Assembly: GCA_003104905.1 (NCBI GenBank)
Contig: PQAS01000042.1
Coordinates: 1-64,000 of the forward strand
DNA: 64,000 bases
Source: Candidatus Methanoperedentaceae archaeon
Lineage (GTDB): Archaea > Halobacteriota > Methanosarcinia > Methanosarcinales > Methanoperedenaceae
Direction: 5' to 3'
In this document: positions 1-9,323 of the stretch, piece by piece
Layout of the letters: each line of letters starts with the position of its first letter
How positions within the stretch are numbered: the first letter of the stretch is position 1
Translations under genes and position numbers: made by a program
The notes under the pieces: generated by a model
The model's database searches: none
The model's input: only the letters and a program-made list of their open reading frames with translations
Told to the model about the DNA's origin: nothing

Positions 1-20
1 GAGAGTAATATAGGAACAAG

Positions 21-629
21 TTGGAAACAGATGAACAAAGAATCCAACGCTTAGTAAAAGAAGGGATAGCAAAAGAACAGGCAGAAAAGAATAAAAACAC
101 AGCATCTCAAGCGTTTAATATTATTACATGGGGTTTTATATTTATTGTTATAATATATTCATTTAGTAATAGTTTATCAAATACTGAAGCAGGACAAACA
201 AGAGCACAAATATTTGCTAAAGCAACGGAGTTAAATGAAGCTTGTTCCAATTCAAAGGGGGCAGATAGTTATATTAAATGTCAACAGGAAATTGATTATC
301 TACGTGCAAATAGAGCAGTTCTTGATAGTGGAAATCCAACAAATTGGGCAACTGATACTATAATACTACTTGAAGATTATATAAACAATAATAAACAAAC
401 TTCAGGTTCAAGTACTGGAACTCTTTCAATTTCAGTCGGTTCTTATACAGATATTTATGTTGGAAATGATTATGTAGGACGGGGAAGTGCATTTCTTTAT
501 TTAAATCCTGGGTCTTATGGTGTAAGAGGTTATGGAGCATCAACTGGAAAACTATGTTGGAATAAGAATATGATCATATATAGTGGAAAACCAAGCGTTT
601 TAAGTATTGGTGGAGATAATTGTAAATGA
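21..629 (+). CDS. Membrane-anchored protein with PEGA-like C-terminal domain
   Basis: A 202-residue protein read from a TTG codon; an in-frame stop lies 12 bases upstream, so the 5' end is complete. Residues 1-30 are charged and probably cytoplasmic. Residues about 33-50 form one hydrophobic membrane helix, so the rest is probably outside the cell. The last 70 residues (beta-rich, with IYVGNDYVGRG and LNPGSYGVRGYG) resemble PEGA domains, which are short beta modules of surface proteins. Two cysteines near the C-terminus could pair. I do not recognise a specific function. It is not in an operon with the next gene, which lies 328 bases downstream. Confidence 0.6.
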   Translation: METDEQRIQRLVKEGIAKEQAEKNKNTASQAFNIITWGFIFIVIIYSFSNSLSNTEAGQTRAQIFAKATELNEACSNSKGADSYIKCQQEIDYLRANRAVLDSGNPTNWATDTIILLEDYINNNKQTSGSSTGTLSISVGSYTDIYVGNDYVGRGSAFLYLNPGSYGVRGYGASTGKLCWNKNMIIYSGKPSVLSIGGDNCK

Positions 630-957
630 AAGGTTAAATAAACGCAATGTCAAATCGGAACGTTCATTTATGCCCTTCATGGCCTAAGAACAAATCCCGT
701 TCCACAACCTTAGACGTCATCATGCTTTTCTGATAAGTCCTTTGAGGCGCGAAATGTTTGCATATTGAAGAAGGGATCTTTTTCATCAAACCCGAATTTT
801 TCTCTGACCCTTCCCGGTACATCTTTTCTTATCACTTCTGACATTCAGTATCAACATTCAAAGATTAAATTTAACCATTAAATAAATATCATTACAAAAT
901 TTGTATTTTCAAATGAATAAAATTATACGTTAAACCGACATATAAAAACAAAAACTT
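630..957. other. AT-rich intergenic stretch
   Basis: These 328 bases lie between two plus-strand genes. The only coding candidate is a 44-codon minus-strand ORF (710-844). The last 100 bases are very AT-rich and should hold the promoter of the HD-domain gene. Candidate TATA-like stretches are near 918-929 and 941-950, and neither stands out. No RNA gene or long repeat was seen. Confidence 0.5.
710..844 (-). CDS. Possible 44-residue small protein
   Basis: A short minus-strand ORF from an ATG, with an in-frame TGA directly before it, so the start cannot lie further upstream. The product is charged (starting MSEVIRKDVPGRVREKFGF) and ends KHDDV. No good ribosome binding site is visible. It is not recognised; it could be a real small protein, the remnant of a longer gene, or chance. 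It overlaps nothing else. Confidence 0.25.
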   Translation of the reverse strand: MSEVIRKDVPGRVREKFGFDEKDPFFNMQTFRASKDLSEKHDDV

Positions 958-2142
958 ATGAAAGTTATACGCGACCCGATACATGATTATATTGAACTGG
1001 ACGACCTTGCTCTTTCACTGATCGAAACCCCGCAGGTGCAGAGGCTCCGAAGGATAAGGCAGCTGGGTTTTTCCAATCTTGTTTATCCGGGCGCAAATCA
1101 TACGCGTTTTGAACATTCACTGGGTGTCTATCACCTTGCAAAACATCTTGTTAAACAGGTAGATGAACATCAGCGTAATGAACTTCTGGCGGCAGCGCTG
1201 CTCCACGATATCGGTCATGGGCCTTTTTCCCATGCCACTGAAAGTGTGATTTCCCATTATACAAGAAAAAGCCATGAGGATATAGAAGAATTATTACGAA
1301 AAGGAGAAATTTCCGATATACTCAAAAAATATTCTCTCTCCCCATCAGCAATTACCAGGCATATCAGGGGAGAAACAAATGCCGGGCAGATAATCCACAG
1401 CGAAATTGATGTGGACAGGATGGATTATCTTGTACGGGATGCCCATTATACTGGTGTGGCTTTTGGTCTTATTGACCATGTCAGGTTGATCCATGAACTG
1501 AAGTTCAATGAAAATAAACTCGTACTTAATATCGCAGGGCTGCAGGCTGCTGAGTCTCTCCTTGTTTCAAGGTTCCTTATGCATCCTACCGTATATTTCC
1601 ATCATGTCAGCAGGATAGCAGAATCCATGTGCCATCATGCTGCACAATTCATGATAGAGAACGGACTTAACCCAAAGTTATTAAAAAGAATGGACGATCA
1701 CACTTTTATGATGGAAATGAAAAATGCAGGAGGCTACGCATCCGAGATAGTGAAAAGGCTTGATGAAAGGCGGCTTTTCAAGAGGGCATTATATACCGAC
1801 TTCCATTCTGTGAATATTGATGTTGCAAAACTTCGAAAAAACATACCCAGGATCGAGAATGAAATAGCACAACGCGCAGGCATTGAACCTGGATATGTGC
1901 TCGTAGACATTCCTGAAACACCCGATATCGCCGAAATGAAAGCCAAGGTAATGATTAACGATAAAATGATATCCATTGATAAAGCTTCAAATCTTGTGGC
2001 ATCACTTGAAAAAGCGCAGCTTGATAATTGGCGGTTTGGTGTTTATACACCTGCAGAATACAGGGTTAAAGTGGGAAATATCACAAGAGAATTGTTTGAA
2101 GTCAAAAAAGATATTAAACAGTTCAAATTGACCGGGATTTAA
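958..2142 (+). CDS. HD-domain phosphohydrolase (dNTPase-like)
   Basis: This 394-residue protein belongs to the HD superfamily of metal-dependent phosphohydrolases, in the branch that includes dGTPase-like and SAMHD1-like enzymes. The N-terminus (KVIRDPIHDYIELDDL) is typical of this branch. Metal ligands are visible as H53 in RFEHSLGVYHL, H83-D84 in LLHDIGHGPFSH, and a later Asp in SEIDVDRMDYLVRDA. The substrate cannot be read from sequence; nucleotides are likely from family knowledge. The gene runs convergently into cofE, and the two coding regions overlap by 20 bases at their 3' ends. The ATG start follows an AT-rich region. Confidence 0.85.
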   Translation: MKVIRDPIHDYIELDDLALSLIETPQVQRLRRIRQLGFSNLVYPGANHTRFEHSLGVYHLAKHLVKQVDEHQRNELLAAALLHDIGHGPFSHATESVISHYTRKSHEDIEELLRKGEISDILKKYSLSPSAITRHIRGETNAGQIIHSEIDVDRMDYLVRDAHYTGVAFGLIDHVRLIHELKFNENKLVLNIAGLQAAESLLVSRFLMHPTVYFHHVSRIAESMCHHAAQFMIENGLNPKLLKRMDDHTFMMEMKNAGGYASEIVKRLDERRLFKRALYTDFHSVNIDVAKLRKNIPRIENEIAQRAGIEPGYVLVDIPETPDIAEMKAKVMINDKMISIDKASNLVASLEKAQLDNWRFGVYTPAEYRVKVGNITRELFEVKKDIKQFKLTGI

Positions 2143-2887
2143 GGATCGCCTTACGTATTACGTCTTCGCTTTCAGGTCTGTACAATTCCTGTATCCCATT
2201 TGATTCATTATAAAAGTCAAGACCCCTTATTATGATGATCGGCAATCCCCCATTGCCTTCACCCATAATTATATTTGCAAAACCTGCTATTTCATCAGCG
2301 ATGCCTTCATTCTTTACCTCGAGGATCCTTCCGAAAAGGTCTTTTGTACCACGCCAGTCCCTGGTTGGTTTAATTCCCGCGCATCCTATTGCAGCCCCTG
2401 TCTGTCCTGTGCGAAAAGCCCTTCCATTGGTATCTGTGATAATCACACTGACATTCTTGCCCGTATAATTGAATAATGATCTTTTAATGTCCAGTGCGCT
2501 CTTATCAGGGTCCTCCGGCAGCATCAGGATATTGTCGCAGCCTTCTACATTGGAATGGTCAATTCCTGCATTTACACAGATACTTCCATTTTTTGTTCTA
2601 ACTAGAAGAAAGGGGGAGTCGAGTAATATTTCCGTGCTTTCGTCAAGCACAGCCTGGACAAATCGGGAGTCTATTTTATTCTTCATAGCTATTTGGTTAG
2701 CCTTTTCTGTGGGTATCACGATTTCCAGGGGAATTATCCTTCCTTCCGACTTAGAAACAACGGTAGATGAAATAACAAAGATATCATGTTCATGAAGTTC
2801 TGCTCGCTGCAAAAAAATGCGGGCTATATCATCGCCTTTCTTGATAAGTGGAATATTTTCTACGGCAAATACTGCTGCATTCAACAA
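2123..2887 (-). CDS. cofE: Coenzyme F420-0:L-glutamate ligase
   Basis: CofE adds glutamates to coenzyme F420-0 with GTP, a late step of making the deazaflavin cofactor used by methanogens and relatives. The 254-residue length matches the family. Diagnostic stretches are IPLIKKGDDIARIF near the N-terminus, KSEGRIIPL, and FRTGQTGAAIGCAGI followed by RDWRGTKDLFGRIL in the second half. The reading frame begins with two TTG codons (2887 and 2884), and a GAGG lies just upstream; the second TTG has the better spacing. It is a single gene with no obvious operon partner. Confidence 0.9.
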   Translation of the reverse strand: MLNAAVFAVENIPLIKKGDDIARIFLQRAELHEHDIFVISSTVVSKSEGRIIPLEIVIPTEKANQIAMKNKIDSRFVQAVLDESTEILLDSPFLLVRTKNGSICVNAGIDHSNVEGCDNILMLPEDPDKSALDIKRSLFNYTGKNVSVIITDTNGRAFRTGQTGAAIGCAGIKPTRDWRGTKDLFGRILEVKNEGIADEIAGFANIIMGEGNGGLPIIIIRGLDFYNESNGIQELYRPESEDVIRKAILKSRSI

Positions 2888-3152
2888 AATTCCTCACACC
2901 CTTAAAAGCGGTTGGAATAATAATTGTTTCCAATGCAAGTTATCAATAGCGCAAAGTATTAATGTCAAAAAGAACAATTATTATTTATAGTGGATATGTG
3001 GGAAAATAGGGAAATAATTCAATAAGTTTGTCTTTATTGTGGGCATGTGTTCTATAATGATTAAAATGATGGTCTTGCATTATTCAAAAGGTAAATTGTG
3101 AAATATGTCACCCGAGCACCCCGGGACCTAAGGGTGCACCTCCTACTTATAT
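2888..3152. other. Intergenic region with a small hairpin
   Basis: 265 bases between the diverging 5' end of cofE and the 3' end of the second aglB copy. A perfect 6-base stem (GCACCC at 3116-3121 with GGGTGC at 3132-3137) lies just past the aglB stop codon. It has no following T-tract, so a terminator role is only possible. No gene was seen. Confidence 0.4.
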
Positions 3153-5726
3153 TCACACAAGATCAACTTTTTCCGTGCCGCCATCGAGCACCATTCTCTC
3201 ATTTACAGAAACCTCGCGGGAAATATTGCCGGCAGTCAGTGTATATTTTCCAATCGGTTTTGTGTCAAAATTTGTTTCACCTGATATTGAACCTTCTGTG
3301 GAGTAAGGCACGATCAATTCAAATTCGCCATTTGAAACTGTCTTCTGGGAATAGGAATACTCACGTCCCTGGTTTGTCTTTACTTTCAAGGATATCGAAA
3401 CCGTCGCGTTCTGGGGGGCTTTTCCGGTGATACGAGCACCTTTTACATGTTCGAATATCTTCACATGGCCGGTATATTCAACAGGAAGGTTCCCGCCATA
3501 TAATTTATTATATATATCTTTATATCCCGCTTCCCCCATATCCCCAACATTTCCATCGCCAGTCGGCGCAGGAACTGATTCATGCACCAGCCTGTACGTC
3601 TTCAAGCCGTCACCATCGAACAGTTGAAGGCGCATCATCATTGCATTGTATCTCTTTGTGTATGGGACAAGCTGTTCCCCTTTATTGGTCTTCACCATTG
3701 CATAATATCCATCATACGGGACTTTCGCCCATTCAAGGACAGCCCCGAAAGCTGCGAAATTTATGTAATCATCCGTTATTACATACCTTGCGACAGGTTT
3801 GCCATTCACTCCGATCGCATCAAGCACTGCATTTGCCTCTTCTTCAGATTGAGCTGATAAAAACGTGGAGGCGCCCGGGACATGTGTCAGTCCTCCGCCT
3901 ATTCCTGACTGGAAAGGATTTGCATTCGGGATCCTGTGCGCCCATGCTGTTATTACATGACCATAATCCCACCAGCTCATAACCCCATAAGCAGAGTCAG
4001 GATAAGAATAATTTTCTGCAGCGGATGGTTTCTGGTACTTCCCGTAGAAATCAACGCCCGGGTCCGGTGTGTTATACCGCATCCATGTGAGGGATTCATA
4101 CCAGTAGGTTTTCATACCTCTTCCGTTTTCTCCGTAATTTATTGCCGGACCGATAAGTGGATACACAAGATATGCGACTAGGAATAAAGCGGCCAGAAGC
4201 GATATTAAATGGGAAACTTTGATATTTTTGAAGGCAAAACCATTCGGACCAAGTGCTTCAGATCCATGCGTTTTTGATGCTTTCTTAATATCTTTCTTTT
4301 TATCGGCTCTCGTAATACTCTTTTTTCCGAGCAATTCATTCCAACCACCTGACTCAAGGACTTTATCAGCAACCGCCACTCCAAAATAAGCAGAAAGTAT
4401 AGCCACATTTACTGCGTAGTAATAAGCGAACCTGTTCTGCTGGAATAATGCCCACAGCATCATTATTGTCCATACAAGAAAAACCGTTTTTTCCTGTCTC
4501 TCTTTCTTGAAAACTCCATAGGCTAAAAAAGCCAATCCTATGAATGACAGGATCGCATTGTTCCCAAAATCACGTATAAAAGGCTCAATTGTAAAAGAAC
4601 CCCCATACCGTTCAAAATAAGAACCTGCTTCAGCGATAGTCTGACCTCCTCCCTCACGGACGAAAAAAGTGAGGGAATTTTTGAGGGTATCAAAAATCGG
4701 AGGAATTGCAACATTGATCAAAAGAAGTCCGCCAATAATAATAATCGCCAAAAACAGAGGATAATAATATTTCTCATATCCCTTTTTATTTAATAATATT
4801 GATAATCCGCTTAATATTGGAAAGAGGATAATCCCGACAGTCAGACCTACATAATAAAGGTTCTTTTCCCCCCCGATATCAGGAACTATTATCACGATGA
4901 TCAGTGGGATCAGGAATATAATAGTACCCAGGACGCCAAGATATTCTGTTGGCTTATTATGCATATGGTCCACAATATGCTGGACCATTATGTAAATCCC
5001 GATAAAAAAGGCAAATAGCAGCGCTCCTTTCCATGTGAGGGCATAAAGGCTCAGGAAAAGACCTGTTAATATGAAATAATATATCGAAGGTTTCAACGCG
5101 CTCCAATTAAGGGATTTAATGTCAGAAAAAGTAAAGCTGTTTTTACGTGCGACTTTTACAGATAGGACAAGATACAGCATCGTGACCGTACTGAGCAAGG
5201 TCTCTGCAATATGATGATCTGTAAATCCGAGAAGAGATCTTGAAAGGAATTGGCCCGGGATAATGGCAATGATGAAGGCTGAAAGAATACCAATCCGCCT
5301 GTCATCAAAAACATTCTTTGCAATATAATATGTCGGGATAACTACAAGAGCACCAAGAATTGCCGGATAATAAGCGCCCACCGTATATATTGTATTAAGT
5401 GAGGGGGAGCCCAGACCCGCTATCAGTGCTATTATGGCAAGGCTGTATGTGAAAAACGGCGCCCAGGGCATAGCCTGCCCATGGGGATATAATGTATATG
5501 CGTCAAACCAGAGGAAATCCGGAAAATTATGGACTATCCATTCCACTATCCTCATCTGGTAAACACCATCATCTTCGGAAATTGAGATAACGCCATTTCC
5601 AAGAAAAACACTGTCGTGGGGTAGAACCGTTCGTATATAGAGGGAGAGGAGAAATGCCGCGAGGATCGAAATAACTACCATCGGATTTTTGATTTTTTCA
5701 ATTATGTCTTTTAAGTCTGTGGTCAT
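3153..5726 (-). CDS. aglB: AglB oligosaccharyltransferase, copy 2
   Basis: AglB (STT3 family, GT66) moves a lipid-linked glycan to Asn in N-X-S/T sites of proteins outside the membrane. This 857-residue copy has an N-terminal region of about 13 membrane helices (residues about 17-530) and a soluble C-terminal domain. Visible motifs are the acidic pair of the first external loop (DD at 52-53), DHH at 170-172, TIAE at 363-366 in external loop 5, the QNRF arginine near 432, and WWDYG at 585-589. The C-terminal 100 residues form a beta domain. Compared with copy 1, loop 5 differs and is 6 residues longer, suggesting a changed donor or acceptor preference. Confidence 0.93.
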   Translation of the reverse strand: MTTDLKDIIEKIKNPMVVISILAAFLLSLYIRTVLPHDSVFLGNGVISISEDDGVYQMRIVEWIVHNFPDFLWFDAYTLYPHGQAMPWAPFFTYSLAIIALIAGLGSPSLNTIYTVGAYYPAILGALVVIPTYYIAKNVFDDRRIGILSAFIIAIIPGQFLSRSLLGFTDHHIAETLLSTVTMLYLVLSVKVARKNSFTFSDIKSLNWSALKPSIYYFILTGLFLSLYALTWKGALLFAFFIGIYIMVQHIVDHMHNKPTEYLGVLGTIIFLIPLIIVIIVPDIGGEKNLYYVGLTVGIILFPILSGLSILLNKKGYEKYYYPLFLAIIIIGGLLLINVAIPPIFDTLKNSLTFFVREGGGQTIAEAGSYFERYGGSFTIEPFIRDFGNNAILSFIGLAFLAYGVFKKERQEKTVFLVWTIMMLWALFQQNRFAYYYAVNVAILSAYFGVAVADKVLESGGWNELLGKKSITRADKKKDIKKASKTHGSEALGPNGFAFKNIKVSHLISLLAALFLVAYLVYPLIGPAINYGENGRGMKTYWYESLTWMRYNTPDPGVDFYGKYQKPSAAENYSYPDSAYGVMSWWDYGHVITAWAHRIPNANPFQSGIGGGLTHVPGASTFLSAQSEEEANAVLDAIGVNGKPVARYVITDDYINFAAFGAVLEWAKVPYDGYYAMVKTNKGEQLVPYTKRYNAMMMRLQLFDGDGLKTYRLVHESVPAPTGDGNVGDMGEAGYKDIYNKLYGGNLPVEYTGHVKIFEHVKGARITGKAPQNATVSISLKVKTNQGREYSYSQKTVSNGEFELIVPYSTEGSISGETNFDTKPIGKYTLTAGNISREVSVNERMVLDGGTEKVDLV

Positions 5727-5771
5727 GATTTGCCTTTTAGATATTGGATTTTTAATATTACTAATTCCATT

Positions 5772-5780
5772 GGATATAAG
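5772..5780 (-). promoter_or_regulatory. TATA element of aglB copy 2
   Basis: On the minus strand this reads CTTATATCC, a good archaeal TATA box about 50 bases upstream of the ATG. The predicted transcript start leaves a leader of about 25 bases containing AAGG before the ATG. The same element precedes copy 1, so both should be transcribed from equivalent promoters. Confidence 0.55.
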
Positions 5781-5830
5781 TATTATGAGGTAAGGGTGGC
5801 TACCAACGCCTGCTCACTGGTAAACTCTTT

Positions 5831-8377
5831 TCATACAAGGTCAACTTTTTCCGTGCCGCCATCGAGCACCATTCTCTCATTTACAGAAACCTCGCGGGAA
5901 ATATTGCCGGCAGTCAGTGTATATTTTCCAATCGGTTTTGTGTCAAAATTTGTTTCGCCTGATATTGGTCCTTCTGTGGAGTAAGGCACGATCAATTCAA
6001 ATTCGCCATTTGAAACTGTCTTCTGGGAATAGGAATACTCACGTCCCTGGTTTGTCTTTACTTTCAAGGATATCGAAACCGTCGCGTTCTGGGGGGCTTT
6101 TCCTGTGATATGAGCGCCTTTTACATGTTCGAATATCTTCACGTGGCCGGTAGATTCAACAGTAAGGTTCCCGCCATATAATTTATTATATATATCTTTA
6201 TATCCCGCTTCGGTCAATCCACCAACATTAGGATCGCCAGTCGGCACAGGGACTGATTCATGCACCAGCCTGTATGTCTTCAAGCCGTTACCGTCGAACA
6301 GTTGAAGGCGCATCATCATTGCATTGTATCTCTTTGTGTATGGAACGGGCTGATCCCCTTTATTGGTCTTCACCATTGCATAATATCCATCATAAGGGAT
6401 ATCCGCCCATTCAATGACAGCGCTAAATACATGGATATTTATGTAATCATCCGTTATGACATACCTCGCGCCGGGTTTGCCATTCACTCCGATCGCATCA
6501 AGCACTGCGTTTGCTTCATCTTCGGATTGAGCTGATAAAAAGGTGGAAGCTCCAGGCACATGTGTCGATCCTCCGCCTATTCCTGACTGGAAAGGATTTG
6601 CATTCGGGATCCTGTGCGCCCATGCTGTTATCTTGTGACCATAATCCCACCAGCTCATAACTCCATAGGCAGAGTCGGGATAAGAATAATTTTCTCCGGC
6701 GGATGGTTTCTGGTACTTCCCGTAGAAATCAACGCCTGGGTCCGGTGTGTTATACCGCATCCATGTAAGGGATTCATACCAGTAGGTTTCCAGGGATGTT
6801 CCTTGTTTTCCTCTAATTGTTGCAGGTTCGATAAGCGGATATACTAGAAATGCAACCAGGAATAAGGCGGCCAGAAGCGATATAATATGAGTGGCTTTAA
6901 TCATCTTGAAGTCAAGACCATTCGGTTCGGATCTATGCGTTTTTGATGCTTTCTTGATATCTTTCTTTCTATCGGCTCTCGTAATACTCTTTTTTCCGAG
7001 CAATTCATTCCAACCACCTGATTCAAGGATTTTATCTGCGACCGCTATTCCAAAATAAGCGGAAAGTATAGCCACATTTACTGCATAGTAATAAGCAAAC
7101 CTGTTCTGCTGGTTTAATGCCCACAGCATCATAATCGTCCATACAAGAAAAACCGTTTTTTCCTGTCTCTCTTTCTTGAAAACTCCATAGGCTAAAAAAG
7201 CCAGGCCGATGAATGCAAGAACACCATTGATCCCGAAATCACCCTTGAAACTCTCAAAAGTAAAAGGGAAAGGCCATGCCTCTCCGATGGTCAACCCGCC
7301 CTTGGAGCGGGTGAAAAAAGTGAGGGAATTTTTCAGGGTATCAAAAATAGAAGGCATTGCAGCATATATCAAAAGAAGTCCGCCGATTATAACAACCGCT
7401 AAAGATAACGGATAATAATATTTCTCATATCCCTTTTTATTCAATAATATTGATAATACGCTCAACAATGGGAAGAGGATAATCCCGACAGTCAGACCTA
7501 CATAATAAAGGTTCTTTTCCCCCCCGATATCAGGAACTATTATCACGATGATCAGCGGAATCAGGAATATAATAGTACCCAGGACGCCAAGATATTCTGT
7601 TGGCTTATTATGCATATGGTCCACAATATGCTGGACCATTATGTAGATCCCGATAATAAAAGCAAATAGCAGCGCTCCTTTCCATGTGAGGGCATAAAGG
7701 CTCAGGAAAAGACCTGTTAATATGAAATAATATATCGAAGGTTTCAACGCACTCCAATTAAGGGATTTAATGTCAGAAAAAGTAAAGCTGTTTTTACGTG
7801 CGACTTTTACCGATAGGACAAGGAACAGCATCGTGACCGTACTGAGCAAGGTCTCTGCAATATGATGATCTGTGAATCCGAGAAGAGATCTTGAAAGGAA
7901 TTGGCCCGGGATAATGGCAATGATGAAGGCTGAAAGAATACCAATCCGCCTGTCATCAAAAACATTCTTAGCAATATAATATGTCGGGATAACTACAAGA
8001 GCACCAAGAATTGACGGGTAATAAGCGCCCACCGTATATATTGTATCAAATGAGGGGGACCCAAGCCCGGCTATCAGTGCTATTATGGCAAGACTGTATG
8101 TGAAAAACGGCGCCCATGGCATAGCCTGCCCATGGGGGTATAATGTATAGGGGTCAAACCAGAGGAAATCCGGAAAATTATGGACTATCCAATCCACTAT
8201 CCTCATCTGGTAAACACCGTCATCTCCGGAAATAGAGAACACGCCATTTCCAAGAAAAACAGTATCGTGGGGTAGAACAACTCGTATATAGAGGGAGAGG
8301 ATAAATGCCGCAAGGATCGATATAACTACCATCGGATTTTTGATTTTTTCAATTATGTCTTTTAAGTCTGTGGTCAT
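5831..8377 (-). CDS. aglB: AglB oligosaccharyltransferase, copy 1
   Basis: An 848-residue paralogue of copy 2 with the same plan: about 13 membrane helices then a soluble catalytic domain. It keeps the catalytic signatures: DD at 52-53 in loop 1, DHH at 170-172, TIGE at 363-366 in loop 5, QNRF, and WWDYG at 576-580. Most residues match copy 2. Divergence is concentrated in loop 5 (TRSKGGLTIGEAWPFPF here), the linker after KKASKTH, and a stretch just before WWDYG. All catalytic motifs are intact, so neither copy looks like a pseudogene. It is divergent from the glycan locus starting at 8489, which probably makes its donor. Confidence 0.93.
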   Translation of the reverse strand: MTTDLKDIIEKIKNPMVVISILAAFILSLYIRVVLPHDTVFLGNGVFSISGDDGVYQMRIVDWIVHNFPDFLWFDPYTLYPHGQAMPWAPFFTYSLAIIALIAGLGSPSFDTIYTVGAYYPSILGALVVIPTYYIAKNVFDDRRIGILSAFIIAIIPGQFLSRSLLGFTDHHIAETLLSTVTMLFLVLSVKVARKNSFTFSDIKSLNWSALKPSIYYFILTGLFLSLYALTWKGALLFAFIIGIYIMVQHIVDHMHNKPTEYLGVLGTIIFLIPLIIVIIVPDIGGEKNLYYVGLTVGIILFPLLSVLSILLNKKGYEKYYYPLSLAVVIIGGLLLIYAAMPSIFDTLKNSLTFFTRSKGGLTIGEAWPFPFTFESFKGDFGINGVLAFIGLAFLAYGVFKKERQEKTVFLVWTIMMLWALNQQNRFAYYYAVNVAILSAYFGIAVADKILESGGWNELLGKKSITRADRKKDIKKASKTHRSEPNGLDFKMIKATHIISLLAALFLVAFLVYPLIEPATIRGKQGTSLETYWYESLTWMRYNTPDPGVDFYGKYQKPSAGENYSYPDSAYGVMSWWDYGHKITAWAHRIPNANPFQSGIGGGSTHVPGASTFLSAQSEDEANAVLDAIGVNGKPGARYVITDDYINIHVFSAVIEWADIPYDGYYAMVKTNKGDQPVPYTKRYNAMMMRLQLFDGNGLKTYRLVHESVPVPTGDPNVGGLTEAGYKDIYNKLYGGNLTVESTGHVKIFEHVKGAHITGKAPQNATVSISLKVKTNQGREYSYSQKTVSNGEFELIVPYSTEGPISGETNFDTKPIGKYTLTAGNISREVSVNERMVLDGGTEKVDLV

Positions 8378-8422
8378 GATTTGCCTTTTCGATATTGGAT
8401 TTTTAATATTACTAATTCCATT

Positions 8423-8433
8423 GGATATAAGTA
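8423..8433 (-). promoter_or_regulatory. TATA element of aglB copy 1
   Basis: Minus-strand CTTATATCC about 50 bases before the ATG, with AAGG in the leader about 7 bases before the start codon. It is identical in position and sequence to the element of copy 2. Confidence 0.55.
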
Positions 8434-8488
8434 TTTTGAGATAAATTAAAAGGGATATATCTAAAATATAAAAAAATAAGTTGGTCCA

Positions 8489-9208
8489 ATGGAATTATTA
8501 AAAAACATATCAGATCAGATACAGACAAATCTTACTTCTAATTTTCATATACGGGCAAGATATCTTCATGATCTATATCGACCATTGAAAATACCAGATA
8601 AATACGATTATTTGGATATTGGGTGTGGAGCCGGTGTAAATTCGGCAGTTTTTGGTGAAGGATTTAATAATGTCTATTGTTCTGATCTCAGCCTGACTGA
8701 CCTTGGAATATGCAGGAAATATATGCGGGAGAAAAAGAATTGCCATTACATAGCTGCAGATGCACAGTCCCTTCCATTCAACAACAAGTGCTTTGATCTT
8801 GTGACAGCGTTCTCGCTGATAGAACATGTGCCTTTCCAGGAAAAAATGCTCCGGGAAACTTTCAGGATATTAAAAAATCAGGGACAGCTTGTCCTGCAAT
8901 TTCCGAACAAACATTTTTTTATGGAACTGCATACAGGTATCCCTTTTTTCTGTCTGGTCCCTGATTCTATGAAAACGTGGGTACTTGAAAAAAAATCATA
9001 TGGCGGTTTTCTAAATATACCAACGCCTGGACAGGTAAAGGATATCATTCGCGTAATTGACCCGTCTGTGAATGTCAGAGTAGTCAATGTAATATATCCC
9101 GATGAACTTGTCCCGGCAAGTTTTAGAAAAGTGTATTCATTGCTCAAAAAGACAGGAATTTTCAGAAAAATACCATTTGGCTGGCTTCTCATATGCGAAA
9201 AACGTTAA
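8489..9208 (+). CDS. Class I SAM-dependent methyltransferase
   Basis: A 239-residue methyltransferase. The SAM-binding glycine motif is YDYLDIGCGAGVNSAVF (residues about 43-60), followed by the acidic ribose-binding YCSDLS, an IAADAQSLPF motif II and FDLVTAFSLIEHVP, the usual order of the Methyltransf_11 family. The substrate is unknown. It heads the plus-strand glycan region and is divergent from aglB copy 1, so a sugar or lipid-linked glycan is plausible. It is separated from the next gene by 115 bases. Confidence 0.8.
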   Translation: MELLKNISDQIQTNLTSNFHIRARYLHDLYRPLKIPDKYDYLDIGCGAGVNSAVFGEGFNNVYCSDLSLTDLGICRKYMREKKNCHYIAADAQSLPFNNKCFDLVTAFSLIEHVPFQEKMLRETFRILKNQGQLVLQFPNKHFFMELHTGIPFFCLVPDSMKTWVLEKKSYGGFLNIPTPGQVKDIIRVIDPSVNVRVVNVIYPDELVPASFRKVYSLLKKTGIFRKIPFGWLLICEKR

Positions 9209-9323
9209 GATTTCAAATACAAACATTTATTAAATAACATGTATAATAGGATAAACCATCGGAACATCGAATGCGAGATACATATTTCCCTATTCAAACC
9301 CAGAATATGCACGGAATGATATA

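Larger units (their letters stand above)
3152..5789. repeat. Tandem duplication, unit 2 (aglB copy 2)
   Basis: This segment matches 5830-8440 closely from the stop codon of aglB to about 63 bases upstream of its start, including the TATA element. Similarity stops abruptly at both ends. The copies are largely identical in DNA, except in patches within the coding region (around 4560-4680, 4120-4150 and 4240-4260 here). Confidence 0.85.
5830..8440. repeat. Tandem duplication, unit 1 (aglB copy 1)
   Basis: Direct, same-orientation partner of 3152-5789. It covers the full aglB coding region plus about 63 bases of 5' sequence with the TATA element. Only about 40 bases of unrelated DNA separate the two units, which fits an unequal-recombination tandem duplication followed by local divergence. 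Confidence 0.85.

Noticed and set aside
3116-3137. Rho-independent-like terminator after aglB copy 2
   Set aside because: The stem is only 6 bases and no T-tract follows on the minus strand; kept only as a minor note in the intergenic entry.
3098-4181. Several plus-strand ORFs opposite aglB (also repeated at 5917-6847)
   Set aside because: They are antisense shadows of the aglB coding region, present in both copies only because of the duplication, and have no protein-like features.
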